This document shows positions 11,625 to 24,559 of a stretch of DNA of 52,500 nucleotides, in pieces. Below the pieces are notes generated by a model. That model made no database searches and was not told the origin of the DNA. It saw only the letters and a list, made by a program, of their open reading frames with translations. The stretch is from positions 1-52,500 of the forward strand of contig CAUYUJ010014189.1 in the NCBI GenBank assembly GCA_963575745.1. Direction: 5' to 3'. Both the position numbers and the translations under genes were made by a program. Position 1 is the stretch's first letter, and every line of letters begins with the position of its first letter. Source of the DNA: Prorocentrum cordatum (lineage: Eukaryota; Sar; Dinophyceae; Prorocentrales; Prorocentraceae).

Positions 11625-11740
11625 ATTCGCCACATCCGCGGCAGGACGCGGAGTGCGTAGATAGAACAAGATCACAGCAAGCGGAGACCGGCGCAGGCGG
11701 TAATCCTCAGGCAGCGGCGGCTCGCAGTCAGGAGCTTCTG
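11625..11740 (+). other. Low-copy GC-rich segment
   Basis: No ORF, hairpin or match elsewhere in the window noticed. It ends where a satellite monomer resumes (TCTGCTGCCCGAACTACG). Confidence 0.4.
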
Positions 11741-12188
11741 TCAGTTCCTGTCTGCTGCCCGAACTACGTCCGCGAAACAATTCGTATTGTTCGAGTCATT
11801 CTGAGAGGTGCTGTCGGTTTCCTGCACTTGCTGGGCTGGTTATCACAGGAATCGATTCAGAGACATCAGACGCGTCGCCTGTCGCATGCAGAGGTCTGAA
11901 CTCGGTCTGATACTCGAGCTAGGTTTTCCAAGCTATTTGTATTGTTCAAGTCATCTTGAGAGGTGCTGTCGATTTTCGCACGTAACTCGGGCTGTATGAG
12001 AGCTACAGAACTCGTACAGAAGACAATCCAGAAGCATCGGGGGCGTTCGGCTGTTGCATCCGAGAGGTCTGAAATTGCTTGGGCTAAAAAATTATTTTTT
12101 CTGTTTATATTCTTACATTATATGTTGTCAGGAAGCTGTGCGGCTCCCCGGCGGTAAGGAAGGTTGACGGTTTACCGCCGGCGCCCAG
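11741..12188 (+). repeat. Partial SU array, about 2.5 monomers (HP 12148-12181)
   Basis: Starts within M3. Last subterminal repeat altered to GGAAGCTGTGCGGC. Confidence 0.78.
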
Positions 12189-13438
12189 TTGGCTCGAAAA
12201 ATCTCGACGGAACTTTTGCTGACTTTTGGTCGGTTGAAAATTTTGCTCTCGAAATTCGAACATCGTTTGAGCTCTAGTATTTTTCCTGTGATATTCGATC
12301 TTATTCCCGCTCGCCATCTCTCTCAGCTCGATCGGGTGAATACTACTATCGAAAAGCACTGTGGCGGGATCGGCCGTTTCGAGTGATCTTTATTGGACTC
12401 AACTCGAGATACAGGACAGCTACAGAGCTGATAAGCACACCTTATCGATTCAGAATGATCAGGCGCGTTCGTCTGTCGCATCCAGAGGTCTGAACTCGGT
12501 CTGCTAGCAAAGCTAGGTCTGCAAACCGGTTAGTATTATTCGAGTGATCTTGACAGACGTTGCCGGTTTTCACTTCACTCGAGCTGTAGCACAGCTACAG
12601 AGCTGATACTTACAGAAATCGATTGAGAATCATCGGGCGCGTTTGTCTGTTAAGTCAGAGCTCTGAACTTGGTCTGCTGCCCGAGCTAGGTCGCGAATTA
12701 TTCGTACTGTTCGAGTCATTTTGAGAGGTGCTGTCGGTTTTCTGCACTTAACTCGGGCTGTAGGGGGGCTACAGGGCTCATAATCACAGGAATCGATTCG
12801 AAGACATCAGACGCGGTCGCGCATTTAGAGGTCTGAACTCGGTCTGCTACTCGAGCTAGGTTCGCGAAGCTATTATATTGGTGGAGTCATCTTGGGAGGT
12901 GCTGTCGGTTTTCTGCACAAAACTCGGTCTGCAGGGAGGCTGCAGGGGGCATAATCACAGGAATCGATTCGGACATCAGGCGCGTGCTGTCGCATTCAGA
13001 GGTCTGAACTGGGGTCGCTACTAGAGTTATCTTGACAGGTGCTGTTGATTTTCGTATGTAACTCTGGCTGTAGGAGAGCTACACAGCTGATGCGCACAGA
13101 AACTGATTCGAAATCATTCTGCGCGCTCGTCTGTTGCATCCAGAGGTCTGAACTGGGTTTGCCTCTCGGACTAGCTCCGCAAAACTATTCGCATTCTTCA
13201 GGTTACCTTGGCAGATTTCGTCCCTCTTCTGCATTGAACTCGGGCTGATCTACGAGCTGGTACGCACAGAAAACGATCCAGAAGTATGAGAGGCGTTCGG
13301 GTTGCATCGAGAGGTCTGAAATCGCTGGGGCTGAAAAGCTATTTGTTATCTACAACTTTTTTAACATTATGTATGATCAGGAAGCTCTACGAGTTTCCCG
13401 GCGGTAACAAAGGTTGACGGTTTACCGCCGGCGCCCAG
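12189..13438 (+). repeat. SU unit, about 6 monomers (HP 13398-13431)
   Basis: Monomers near 12900-13060 are shortened by small deletions; otherwise standard. Confidence 0.8.
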
Positions 13439-13524
13439 TCGATGAGCTAGAGGAATGACTCGTAGAGCTTCCCTAAGCTAGCAGCTGGAAGCTTAAGAGT
13501 AATTCGGACACACTGGCGGGCTAG
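13439..13524 (+). repeat. mB remnant carrying a mini-hairpin
   Basis: GAGGAA then TGACTCGTAGAGCTTCCC ... GGAAGCTTAAGAGT then AATTCGG: the same insertion into GGAATTC as at 2376. Confidence 0.7.
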
Positions 13525-14503
13525 TTGGCTCGAAAAATCTCGACGGAACTTTTGGTGATTTTTTGGTCGGTTGAAAATTATGTTCTCAAAATTTGAATAT
13601 TCGTTAGAGCTCTTGTATTTTTCCCCGTGCTATTCGATCTCATTTCCGCTCGCCATCTTGATCTCAGCTCGATCGGGTGAATATTACTATCGAAGAGCAC
13701 TGTGGCGGGATTGGCCGTTTTGAGTCATCTTGATACGCGCTGACGGTTTTCTGAACATAACTCGAGCTTTAGGACAGCTACAGAGCTGGTAAGCACAGCT
13801 AATCGATGTAGAATGATTAGGCGCGTTCGCCTGTTGAATCCAGAGGTCTGAACTCGGTCTGTTAGCCGAGCTAGGTCCGCAAACCTATTCGTAGTATTCG
13901 AGTCATCTTGACAGGAACTCTCGGTTTTCTGTACTTAACTCGAGCTGTAGGACAGCTACAGAGCTGATATTTACAGAAACCGATTCAGAATCATCAGTTG
14001 CGTTTGTCTGTCGAATCCAGAGCTCTGAACTCGGTCTGCTGCCCGATCTAGAATCGCGAAACTATTCGTATTGGTCGAGTCATCCTGAGAAGTGCTCTCG
14101 GTTTTCTTCACTCAACTCGCGCTGAGGGGGGCTGCAGTGCTGGTGGTCACAGGAATCGATTTGAAGACATCAGGCGCGTCCGCCTGTCGAATCCAGAGCT
14201 CGGAACTCGGTCTGCTGCCCGAATTAGGTCTGCGAAACTACTGTATTGTTCGAGTCATCCTGAGAGGTGCTGTCGGTTTTCTGCACTTAACTCGGGCTGT
14301 AGGGGGGCTGCAGGGCTGGTAATGACAGGAGTCGATTCGCAGACATCAGACGCGTCCGCCTGTCGCATTCAGAGGTCAAAAAATATTCACTATGAGTCGG
14401 AATGTTGGTAGGTGCTGTCGGTTTTCTCAACTTAAGTCGAGCTAGGAAGCTCTACGAGTCTCCCGGCGGTAACCAAGGTTGACGGTTCACCGCCAGCGCC
14501 CAG
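13525..14503 (+). repeat. SU unit, about 4 monomers (HP 14463-14496)
   Basis: Leader TTGGCTCGAAAAATCTCG; HP right arm CGCCAGCG, one base changed. Confidence 0.8.
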
Positions 14504-14712
14504 TGTCCGGGGGAGCCTCCGGCAAGCTTCCACGCGTGCCTGCACGCGTGCAGGCACGCATGGAAGCGATTCTGGCAGGGCTTCAGCAGCGCTGCAGGGG
14601 AGCCCCCCCAGAGCACCAGAAGAGCTTTACGAGAGCGTCTGAACGCTCGGGGGGGGAGCTTTCTGGTGTGTGTGCCCTTTGCTCTCCGGGTTTTGGACGC
14701 TACCAAAATGGA
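14504..14712 (+). repeat. GC-rich module with long palindrome
   Basis: 14526-14567 is a 42-bp palindrome with a single mismatched pair, built on GCGTGCCTGCACGCGTGCA; related to 26729-27005. It ends CTCTCCGGGTTTTGGACGC. Confidence 0.7.
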
Positions 14713-14857
14713 CGCTACCAAGTTTTCCGAATATTTGAAAGATATTTGACAATACATTTTGAGAAAGCAGATTTTTCGCATCTGTAGTAACTCGTAGAGC
14801 TTCCCTTAGCTAGTTGCTGGAAGCTTTAGAGTAATTCCGGCGCGCTGGAGAGCTAGT
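14713..14857 (+). repeat. U2 leader scrap and mA module
   Basis: ATATTTGAAAGATATTTG to CGCATCTGTAG, then mA from 14787 to GAGAGCTAG. Confidence 0.7.
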
Positions 14858-15961
14858 TGGCAAGAAAAATCTCGACGGACCTTTTGCTGATTTTTGGTCG
14901 GTTGAAAATTTTGTTCTCGAAATTCAACAATTCGTTTGAGCTCTAGTATTTTTTCTGACCATATTCGATCTTATTCCCGATCGCCATCTTAATCTCAGCT
15001 CGATCGGGTAAATATTTCTGCAAAAAGCATCGCGGCGGGATCGGCTGTTTCGAGTCATATTCATACGCGTTGTCGGTATTTTGTATTTAACTCGAGCTGT
15101 AGGGCAGCTACAGAGCTGATTTTCACAGAAATCCATTGCGAATCATCAGGCGCGTTCGTCTGTTTCATCTAGAGGTCTGAACTCGGTCTGCTGCCCGAGC
15201 TAGGTCCGCGAAACTATTCGTCTTGTTGCAGTCATCTTGAGAGGTGTTGACAGTTTTCTGCACTTAACTCGAGCTGTAGGGGGGCTACAGGGCTCGTGCT
15301 CACAGGAATCGATTCGGAGACATCAGGCGCGTCCGCTTGCCGAATCCAGAGCTCGGAACTCGGTGTGCTGCCCAAGCTAGGTTCGCAAACCTATGCGTAT
15401 TTGTCGAGTCATCTTGAGAGGTGCTGTCCGTTTTCTCTCTTTACTCGAGCTGTAAGGGGGCTGCAGGGCTGGTAATCACTGGAATCGATTCGGAGACATC
15501 AGTCGCGTCCACCTGTCGCATTCAGAGCCCTGAACTCGGCCTGCTGCCCGAACTAGGTCTGCGAAACTATTCGTATTGTTCGAGTCATCTTCAGAGGTGC
15601 TGTCTGTTTTCTGCACTTAACTCGGGCTGTAGGGGGCTGCAGGGCACGTCCGCCTGTTGCATTCAGATGTCTGAACTCGGTCTGATACTCGAGCTAGATT
15701 CGCGAAACTATTTGTATTGTTCGAGTGATCTTGAGAGGTGATGTCGATTTACGCACGTAACTCGGGCTGTAAGAGAGCTACGGAGCTCGCGCGCACAGAA
15801 AACGATCCAGAAGCATGAGGGGCGTTTGGCTGTTGAATCGAGAGGTCTGAAATCGTTTAGGATGAAAAACTATTCGTTCTCTGCAATTTTCTCCAATGCT
15901 CAGGAAGCTCTACGAGTCCCCCGGCGGTAAGGAAGGTTGACGGTTTACCGCCGGCGCCCAG
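14858..15961 (+). repeat. SU unit, about 5 monomers (HP 15921-15954)
   Basis: An M4 monomer is shortened near 15640 (GGGGCTGCAGGGCACGTCC). Confidence 0.82.
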
Positions 15962-16188
15962 TGGGTTATGTCGCGTCTGCCAGTAAAATTTTCAGGTCCG
16001 TAGCTGCAGTATTACTATCAAAACACTTGGGGGAACCGACGTTGGATAAAAACAGAAAAACGTGATTTTTCGAGTTTTTTGTTTCTCGCTCCAGAAGCTT
16101 TCTTCATGTGTTACGATTGCTTTGCAAGAAAAGAGCTTTACGAGGTTCCCGGCGGTGACCAGGTTGACGGTTTACCGCCGGTTTCCAG
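15962..16188 (+). repeat. U2 core without leader (HP 16149-16181)
   Basis: Starts TGGGTTATGTCGCG directly after the SU end. Its body is the same as the next two copies. Confidence 0.8.
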
Positions 16189-16991
16189 TGCCTCGTAGAG
16201 CTCTTCGGCATCGATGAGCTAGAGGAATTCCGGCGCGGGGTGGAGCTAGTTGGTCGACCCGGCCAGAAAGGACAAAGTGGTAACTTTTGGGTGGGTTTGC
16301 GAATATTTGAAAGATATTTGACAATTCATTTTGAGAAACCAGATTTTTTCGCACCTGTAGTGTGTTATGCCGCGCTCGCCAGTAAAATTTTCAGGTCCGT
16401 AGCTGCAGTATTACTATCAAAACACTTGGGGGAACCGACGTTGGATAAAAACAGGAAAACGTATTTTTTCGAGTTTTTTGTTTCTCGCTCCAGAAGCTTT
16501 CTTCATGTGTTACGATTGCTTTGCAAGAAAAGAGCTTTACGAGGTTCCCGGCGGTGACCAGGTTGACGGTTTACCGCCGGTTCCCAGTGCCTCGTAGAGC
16601 TCTTCGGCATCGATGAGCTAGAGGAATTCCGGCGCGGGGTGGAGCTAGTTGGTCGACCCGGCCAGAAAGGACAAAGTGGTAACTTTTGGGTGGTTTTGCG
16701 AATATTTGAAAGATATTTGACAATTCATTTTGAGAAACCAGATTTTTCCGCACCTGTAGTGGGTTATGCCGCGTTCGCCAGTAAAATTTTCACGTCCGTA
16801 GCTGCAGTATTACTATCAAAACACTTGGGGGAATCGACGTTGGATAAAGAAACAGAAAACGTGTTTTTTTCGAGTTTCTCAGGTCTTGCTCTAGACGCTT
16901 TCTTCATGCTTACCGAGGAGCGCCGTGTGAGAAAAGAGCTCTACGAGGGTCCTGGCGGTACTCTGGTTGACGGTTTACCGCCGGTTCCCAG
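16189..16991 (+). repeat. Two direct tandem copies of a ~399-bp mB+U2 unit (HPs 16548-16580, 16951-16984)
   Basis: Copy 1 is 16189-16587 and copy 2 is 16588-16991; the first ~320 nt are nearly identical. Copy 2 diverges near its end (TTACCGAGGAGCGCC, HP CCTGGCGGTACTCTGG). Confidence 0.85.
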
Positions 16992-18127
16992 TTCCGGGGC
17001 GCTGCAGAGCTAGTTGGCAAGAAAAATCTCGACGGACCTTTTGCTGACTTTTGGTCGGTTGAAAATTTTGTTCTCGAAATTCAACAATTCGTTTAAGCTG
17101 TAGTATTTTTTCCCATGATATTCGATTTTTTCCCCGCTCGCCATCTTGATCTCAGCTCGATCGGGTAACTTTTACTGCCAAAAAGAAGGCAGGCGGGATC
17201 GGCCGTTTCAAGTCACCTTGACACGCGATGACGGTTTTCTGAACATAACTCGAGCTTTAGAACAGCTACAGAGCTGGTAAGCACAGCTAATCGATTCAGA
17301 ATGATCAGTCGCGTTTGCCTGTTGAATCTAGAGGTCTGAACTCGGTCTGCTAGCCGAGCTAGGTCCGCGAACCTATTCGTATTATTCGAGTCATCTTGAC
17401 AGACGCTCTCGGTTTTCTGTACTTAACTCGAGCTATGGGACAGATGCAGGGCTGATACTTACAGAAACCGATTCAGAATCATCAGTCGCAGTTGTCTATT
17501 GAATCCAGAGCTCTGAACTCGGTCTGCTGCCGGATCTAGAATCGCAAAACTATTCGTGCTGGTCGAGTGATCTTGAGAAGTGCTCTCGGTTTTCTGCACT
17601 CTACTCGGGCTGGGGGGGGGGGGCTACAGTGCTGGTGGTCACAGGAATCGATTTGAAGACATCAGGCGCGTCTGTCTGTCGAATCCAGAGCTCAGAATTC
17701 GGTCTGCTGCCCGAACTAGGTCCGCAAAACCATTGTATTGTTCGAGTCATCCTGAGAGGTGCTGTCGGTTTTCTGCACTTAACTCGGGCTATAGGGGGGC
17801 TGCAGGGTTGTTAATCACAGGGGTCGATTCGCAGACATCAGACGCGTCCGCCTGTAGCTGGGTTGCCAAACTATTTGTTTTGTTAGAGTCATCTTGAGAG
17901 GTGCTGTCGATCTACGCACGTAGCTCGGGCTGTAGGAGAGCTACAGAGCTCGCAAAGAAGACAATCCAGAAGCATCGGGAGCGTGCGGCTGTTGCATCGA
18001 GAGGTCTGAAATCGCTTGGGCTGAAAAATTGTTCGTTCTCTGCATTTTTCCCACATTATATATTGTCAGGAAGCTCTACGAGTCCCCCGGCGGTAAGGAA
18101 GGTTGACGGTTTACCGCCGGCGCCCAG
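16992..18127 (+). repeat. SU unit, about 5 monomers (HP 18087-18120)
   Basis: Standard M1-M5 order. An 8-12 nt G run interrupts the M3 monomer near 17612, and M4 is shortened near 17850. Confidence 0.83.
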
Positions 18128-18465
18128 TTGGTCGACCCGGCCAAAAAGGACAAAGTGATAACTTTTGAGTGGTTTTGCTAAAAATTGAAAGATATTTGGC
18201 AATTCATTTTGAGAAAGCAGATTTTTCGCACCTGTAAACGATTATGAGGGCCTCATTCCCTTAATATGAGCTCGGTAGGCGCACTTGTACTATTAAAACA
18301 CTTGGCGGAACCATCTTCATGTCGACACGAAAAACATCAATTCTTCTCTTCTTCGAGGAATACTTCCAGAAGTTCTCTCTTTCGACTCTGAGCACTCTTA
18401 CGCGTGAAAGGAGCTCTACGAGGTTTTCGGCGGTGACCAGGTTGACGGTTTACCGCCGGCGCCAG
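18128..18465 (+). repeat. U2 unit (HP 18427-18459)
   Basis: Intact CTTAATATGAGCTC, the empty form of the insertion site used at 366. HP first base pair lost (TTCGGCGG). Confidence 0.8.
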
Positions 18466-19989
18466 TTCCGGGGCGCTGGAGAGCTAGTTGGCAAGAAAAA
18501 TCTCGACGGACCTTTTGGTGACTTTTGGTCGGTTGAAAATTTTGTTCTCGAAATTCAACAATTCGTTTGAGCTCTAGTATTTTTACCCATGATATTCGAT
18601 CTTATTCCCGCTCGCCATCTTGATCTCAGCTCGATCGGGTATCTTTTACTGTCAAAAAGCAGGCAGGCGGGATCGGCCGTTTCAAGTCATCTTGACATGC
18701 GATGACGGTTTTCTGAACATAACTCGAGCTTCAGGACAGCTACAGAGCTGGTAAGTACAGCTAATCGATCCAGAATGATCAGACGCGTTCGTCTGTTGAA
18801 TCTAGAGGTCTGAACTCGGTCTGCTTGCCGAGCTAGGTCCGCAAACCTATTCGTATTATTCGAGTTATCTTGACATGCGCTCTCGGTTTTCTGTACTTAA
18901 CTCGAGCTATAGGACAGCTACTGAGCTGGTACTTACAGAAACCGATTCAGAATCATCAGTTGCATTTGTCTGTTCAATTCAGAGCTCTCAACTCGGTCTG
19001 CTGCCCGATCTAGAATCGCGAAACTATTCGTATTGTTCGAGTCATCTTGAGAAGTGCTCTCGCTTTTCTGCACTGAACTCGGGCTGGGGGGGGGGGGGGC
19101 TACTGTGCTGTTGGTCACAGATCGATTTCAAGACATCAGGCGCGTCCGCCTGTCGAATCCAGCTCGGAACTCGGTCTGCTGCCCGAGCTAGGTCCGTAAA
19201 CCTATTCGTATTATTCGAGTCACCTTGACAGGCGGTCTCGGTTTTCTGTACTTAACTCGAGCTATAGGACAGCTACAGAGCTGATACTTACAAACTGATT
19301 CAGAATCATCAGTCGCATTTGTCTGTTGAATCCAGAGCTCTGAACTCGGTATGCTGCCCGATCTAGAATCGCGAAACTGTTCGTATTGTTCGAGTCATCT
19401 TGAGAAGTGCTCTCGGTTTTCTGCACTCAACTCGGGCGGGTGGGGGGGGGCTACAGTGCTGGTGGTCACAGGAATCGATTCGGAGACATCAGGCGCGTCG
19501 GCCTGTCGATTCCAGAGCTCGGAACTCGGTCTGCTGCCCGAACTAAGTCCGCGAAACTATTGTATTGTTCGAGTCATCCTGAGAGGTGCTGTCGGTTTTC
19601 TGCACTTAACTCGGGCTGTAGGGGGCTGCACGGCTGGTAATCACAGAAGTCGATTCGCAGACATCAGACGCGTCCGCCTGTCGCATTCAGAGTTCTGAAC
19701 TCGGTTTGATACTCGAGCTGGGTTGCCAAACTGTTCGTTTTGTTAGAGTCATCTTGAGAGGTGCTGTCGATTTCCGCACGTAACTCGGGCTGTAGGAGAG
19801 CTACAGAGCTCGCAAAGAAGACAATCCAGAAGCATCGGGGGCGTTTCGCTGTTGCACCGAGAGGTCTGAAATCGCTTGGGCTGAAAAACTATTCGTTCTC
19901 TGCAATTATTTTGAACATTATATATTATCAGGAAGCTCTACGAGTCCCCCGGCGGTAAGGAAGGTTGACGGTTTACCGCCGGCGCCCAG
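18466..19989 (+). repeat. Longest SU unit, about 7-8 monomers (HP 19949-19982)
   Basis: The M2-M3 pair is duplicated (about 18890-19200 and 19240-19570), with G runs at 19084 and 19442. Confidence 0.83.
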
Positions 19990-20475
19990 TTATCTTCACT
20001 CCAAAAATCTCATGTTGGCGTTTTTCTAGAAAAGCTCACAGAAGCTTTCCGCTTCGATCCTAAGCTTTCTTACGGGTGCAAGGAGCTCTACGAGGTCCCG
20101 GCGGTTACCAGGTTGACGGTTTACCGCCGGCGCCGAGTTGGCCAACCCGGCCCGGGCGGACAATGTGGTGACCTGGGATCGGTTTTTGGAAGATAGCGAG
20201 AGATTTTGAAATTCGTTTTGCAAATTTGAATTTTTATTTTATGCAGTGAAACATGGCGCTTTGGATGGTGCAATCCTTAGGGCTCTAGCTACATTATATC
20301 GATCAAAAGACTGCGGGGAACCAGTATTGTGTACGACCGAAAACAAGATTTCTTTATTTTTGAAGCTGGTATTGACAATCGTTTTTCTGCTGTTATCTCG
20401 GATCTCACTTGTCTACTCAGAGCTCCACGAGGGTCCCGGCGGTAAGCTGGTTGACGGTTTACCGCCGGATCCCAG
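19990..20475 (+). repeat. Two U2 units, the first truncated (HPs 20098-20130, 20436-20468)
   Basis: 19990-20137 lacks its leader. 20138-20475 has leader TTGGCCAACCCGGCCC and a divergent core (GTGTACGACCGAAAAC). Confidence 0.75.
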
Positions 20476-21642
20476 TTCCGGCGCGCTGGAGAGCTAGTTG
20501 GCAAGAACAATCTCGACTGACATTTTGGTGACTTTTGGTCGGTTCAAAATTTTGTTCTCGAAATTTGACCATTCGTTAGAGTTCTAGTATTTCTTCCCGT
20601 GACATTCGATCTTTCATCCGCTCGCCGTCTTGATCTCAGCTCGATCGGGTACCTTTTACTGCCAAAAAGCACACGGGCGGGATCGGCTGTTTCGAGTCAT
20701 CTTGATACGCATTGTCGGTATTTTGTACTTAACTCGAGCTATAGAAGAGCCACAGAGCTGGTGAGCACACCTTATCGATGCAGAATGATCAGGCGCGTTC
20801 GCCTGTTAAATCCAGAGGTCTGAACTCGGTCTGCTAGCCGAGCTAGGTCCGCAAACCTATTCGTATTATTCAAGTCATCTTGACAGACACTCTCGGTGTT
20901 TTGTATTTAACTCGAGCTATACGACAGCTACAGAGCTGATACTTACAGAAACTGATCCATAATCATCAGTCGCGGTGTTTGTTCAATTCAGAGCTCTGAA
21001 CTACGTCTGCTGCCCGATCTAGAATTGCGAAACTATTTGTATTTTTCGAGTCATCTTGAGAGATGCTGTCGGTTTTCTGTATTCAACTCAGGCTGTAGGG
21101 AAACTATAGTGCTGGTTATCTCAGGGATCGATTTGGAGACATCATGCGCGTTCTTCTGTTGACTCCAGAGCTCGGAACTCGGTCTGCTGCTCGAGCTAGG
21201 TCCGCGAAACTATTCGTATTGTTCGAGTCATCTTGAGAGTCGCTGTCGGTTTTCTGCACTTAACTCGGGCTGTAGGGTGGCTGCAGGGCTGGTAATTACA
21301 GGAATCGATTCGGGGACATCAGACGCGTCCCACTATTGCATTCAGAGGTCTGAATTCAGTCTGATACTCGAGCTAGGTTTGCCGAACTATTCGTATTGTT
21401 CGAGTCATCTTGAAAGGTGCTGTCGATTTACGCACGTAACTCGGGCTGTAGGAGAGCTACAGAGCTCGTGTAGAAGACAATCCAACATCAGGGGCGTTCG
21501 GCTGTTGCATCGAAAGGTGTGAAATCGCTTGGGCTGAAAAACTATTTGTTCTCTACAATTTTTCTCGATATTATATATTGTCAGGAAGCTCTACGAGTCC
21601 CCCGGCGGTAAGAAAGGTTGACGGTTTACCGCCGGCGCCCAG
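20476..21642 (+). repeat. SU unit, about 5 monomers (HP 21602-21635)
   Basis: Full M1-M5 order, starting with an mA scrap TTCCGGCGCGCTGGAG. Confidence 0.84.
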
Positions 21643-21980
21643 TTGGCCCACCCGGCCGGAACGGACAATGTGACAACTTTTGGGTGATTTTGCGAATATT
21701 TCAAAGATATTTGACTATTTATTTTGAGAAAGCAGATTTTTCGCACCTGTGGACGACTATGAGGGCCTCTGCGTCTTAATATCAGCTCTCTAGGTGCACT
21801 TTTACTATCAAAACACTTGGCGAAACCAACTTTATGTCGACCTGAAAAAAATCATGTTTTCTCTTTTTCGAGAAATGCTTCCAGAAGCCCTCTCTTTTGA
21901 TGCTGAGCACTCTTTGGCGTGCAAGGAGCTCTACGAGGTTCCCGGCGGTGACCAGGTTGACGGTTCACCGCCGGCGCCAG
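21643..21980 (+). repeat. U2 unit (HP 21942-21974)
   Basis: Leader TTGGCCCACCCGGCCGG; HP with GGTGA/TTCACC arms. Confidence 0.8.
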
Positions 21981-22312
21981 TCTTCCGTCCCCGAGGGTCT
22001 CATCGCTCTCCGGGTTTTGGACGCTACCAAGTAACTCGTAGAGCTTCCCTTAGCAAGTTGTTGCTGGAAGCTTAAGAGTGACTCGTAGAGCTTCCCTAAG
22101 CTAGCAGCTGGAAGCTTAAGAGTAATACCTCGTAGAACTCTTCGGCATCGTTGAGCTAGAGGAATTCCGGCGCGGAGTGGAGCTAGTTCGTCGACCCGAC
22201 CAGAAAGGAGAAAGTCACAACTTTTGGGTGGTTTTGCGAATAACTCGTAGATCTTCCCTTAGCAAGTTGTTGCTGGAAGCTTAAGAGTAATTCCGGGGCG
22301 CTGGAGAGCTAG
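21981..22312 (+). repeat. Short-module cluster
   Basis: GC-rich scrap ending TTTTGGACGCTACCAAG, mA core (22028), second mA core (22078), mB (22126), U2 leader scrap (22187) and mA (22241). Each boundary is AG|T or AA|T. Confidence 0.72.
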
Positions 22313-23452
22313 TTGGCAAGAGAAATCTCGACGGACCTTTTGGTGATTTTTGGTCGGTTGAAAATTTCGTTCTCGAAATTCAACCATTCGGTAGAGCTCT
22401 AGTAGTTTTTCCCGTGATATTCGATCTTATTCCCGCTCGCCATCTTGATCTCAGCTCGATCGGGTACCTTTTACTGCCAAAAAGCACACTGGCGGGATCG
22501 GCCGTTTCGAGTCATCTTGATACGCTCTGTCGTATATTGGACTGTATTCGAGATATAGGACAGCTACAGAGCTGGCGAGCACACTTCATCGATTCAGAAT
22601 CATCAGGCGCGTTCGTCTGTTGCATCCAGAGGTCTGAACTCGGTCTGCTAGCCGAGCTAGGTCCGCAAACCTACTTGTATTATTCGAGTCATCTTGACAG
22701 ACGCTCTCGGTTTTCTGTACTCAACTCGAACTATAGGACAGCTACAGAGCTGATACTTACAGAAACGAGTTCACAATCATCAGTCGCGTTGTCTGTTGAA
22801 TCCAGAGCTCTGAACTCGGTCTGCTGCCCGATCCAGAATCGCGAAACTTTTCGTATTGTTCGAGTCATCTTGAGAGGTGCTGTCGGTTTTCTGCAGGGCT
22901 GTAGGGGGGCTACAGTGCTGGTGGTGACAGCAATCGATTTTAAGACATCAGGCGCGTCCGCCTGTGGAATCCAGAGCTCGGAACTGGGTCTGCTTCCCGA
23001 ACTAGGTCCGCGAAGCTGTTCGTATTGTTCGAGTCATCCTGAAAGATGCTGTCGGCTTTCTGCACTTAACTCGGGTTGTAGAGGGGCTGCAGGGATGGTA
23101 ATCACAGGATTCGATTCGAAGACATCAGACGCGTCCGCCGGTCGCATTGAGAGGTCTGAACTCGGCCTGATACTCGAGCTGCGTTTGCCAAACTATTCGT
23201 TTTGTTCGAGTCACCTTGAGAGGTGCTCCCGATTAACGCACGCAACGGGGGCTGTAGGAGAGCTACAGAGCCCGTACAGAAGACAATCCAGAAGCATCGG
23301 GGGGCGTTCGGCTGTTGCATCGAGAGGTCTAAAATCGCTTGGGCTGAAAAACTATCCGTTCTCTGCAAGTTTTTTCGACATTATACGTTGTCAGAAAGCT
23401 CTACGAGTCCCCCGGCGGTACGAGAGGTTGACGGTTTACCGCCGGCGCCCAG
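22313..23452 (+). repeat. SU unit, about 5 monomers (HP 23412-23445)
   Basis: Spacing of the GAACT anchor is 176, 169, 177 and 173 bp (22636, 22812, 22981, 23158, 23331), which gives the monomer length. A chance 364-codon frame crosses it. Confidence 0.86.
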
Positions 23453-24559
23453 TTCCGGGGCGCTGGAGAGCTAGTTGGCAAGAAAAATCTCGACGGACCT
23501 TTTGGTGATTTTTGGTCGGTTGAAAATTTTGTTCTCGAAATTCCTCAATTCGTTTGAGCTCTAGTATTTTTTCCCGTGATATTCGATCTTCTTCCCGCTC
23601 GCCATCTTGATCTCAGCTCGATCGGGTACCTTTTACTGCCAAAAAGCGTCCGAGCTGTAGGGCAGCTACAGAGCTGGTAAGCACACCTATTCCATTCAGA
23701 ATCATCAGGCGCGTTCGTCTGTTGAATCCAGAGGTCTACACTGGGTCTGCTAGCCGAGCTAGGTCCGCAAACCTATTCGGATAATTGGAGTCATCTTGAC
23801 AGACACTCTCGGTTTTCTGTATTTAACTAGAGCTATAGGACAGCTACAGAGCTGATACTTACAGAAACAGATTCAGAATGATCAGTCGCGTTCGTCTCTC
23901 GAATGCAGAGCTCTGAACTCGGTCTGTTGCCCGATCTAGAATCGCGAAACTATTCGTATTGTTCGAGTTAGCTTGAGAGGTGCTCTCGGGTCTCTGTACT
24001 CAACTCGGGCTGTGAGGGAGCTACAGTGCTGGCAGTCACAGGAATCGATTTGAAGACATCAGGCGCGTCGTCTGTCGAATCCAGAGCTCGGAACTCGGTC
24101 TGCTGCCCGAACTAGGTCCGCAAAACTATTCGTATTGTTCGAGTCATCCTGAGAGATGCTGTCGGTTTTCTGCACTCAACTCGGGCTGTAGAGGGGCTGC
24201 AGGGCTGTTACTCACAGGAATTGATTCGGAGACATCAGACGCGTCCGCCTGTCGCATTCAGAGGTCTGGAATCGGGTCTGGTAGAGCTAGGGTTGCCAAA
24301 CTATTCGTATTGTTCGATTCATCTTCAGAGGTGCTGTCGATTTGCGCACGTTACGCGGGCTGAAGGAGGGCTACAGAACTCGTACAGAAGACAATCCAAA
24401 AGCATCGGGGGCCGTTCGGCTGTTGCATCGAGAGGTCTGAAATCGCTTGGGCTAAAAAACTATTCGTTCTCAGCAATTTTTCCACATCAAAAAATTGCCA
24501 GGAAGCTCTACGAGTCCCCCGGCGGTAAGAAAGGTTGACGGTTTACCGCCGGCGCCCAG
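23453..24559 (+). repeat. SU unit, about 5 monomers (HP 24519-24552)
   Basis: The leader joins M1 after a deletion at 23646 (AAAAAGCGTCCGAGCTG). Confidence 0.83.

Noticed and set aside
22414-23508. 364-codon plus-strand ORF
   Set aside because: Lies wholly in SU leader, satellite monomers and HP; homologous monomers elsewhere have stops in this frame, and starts and ends do not correspond between copies.
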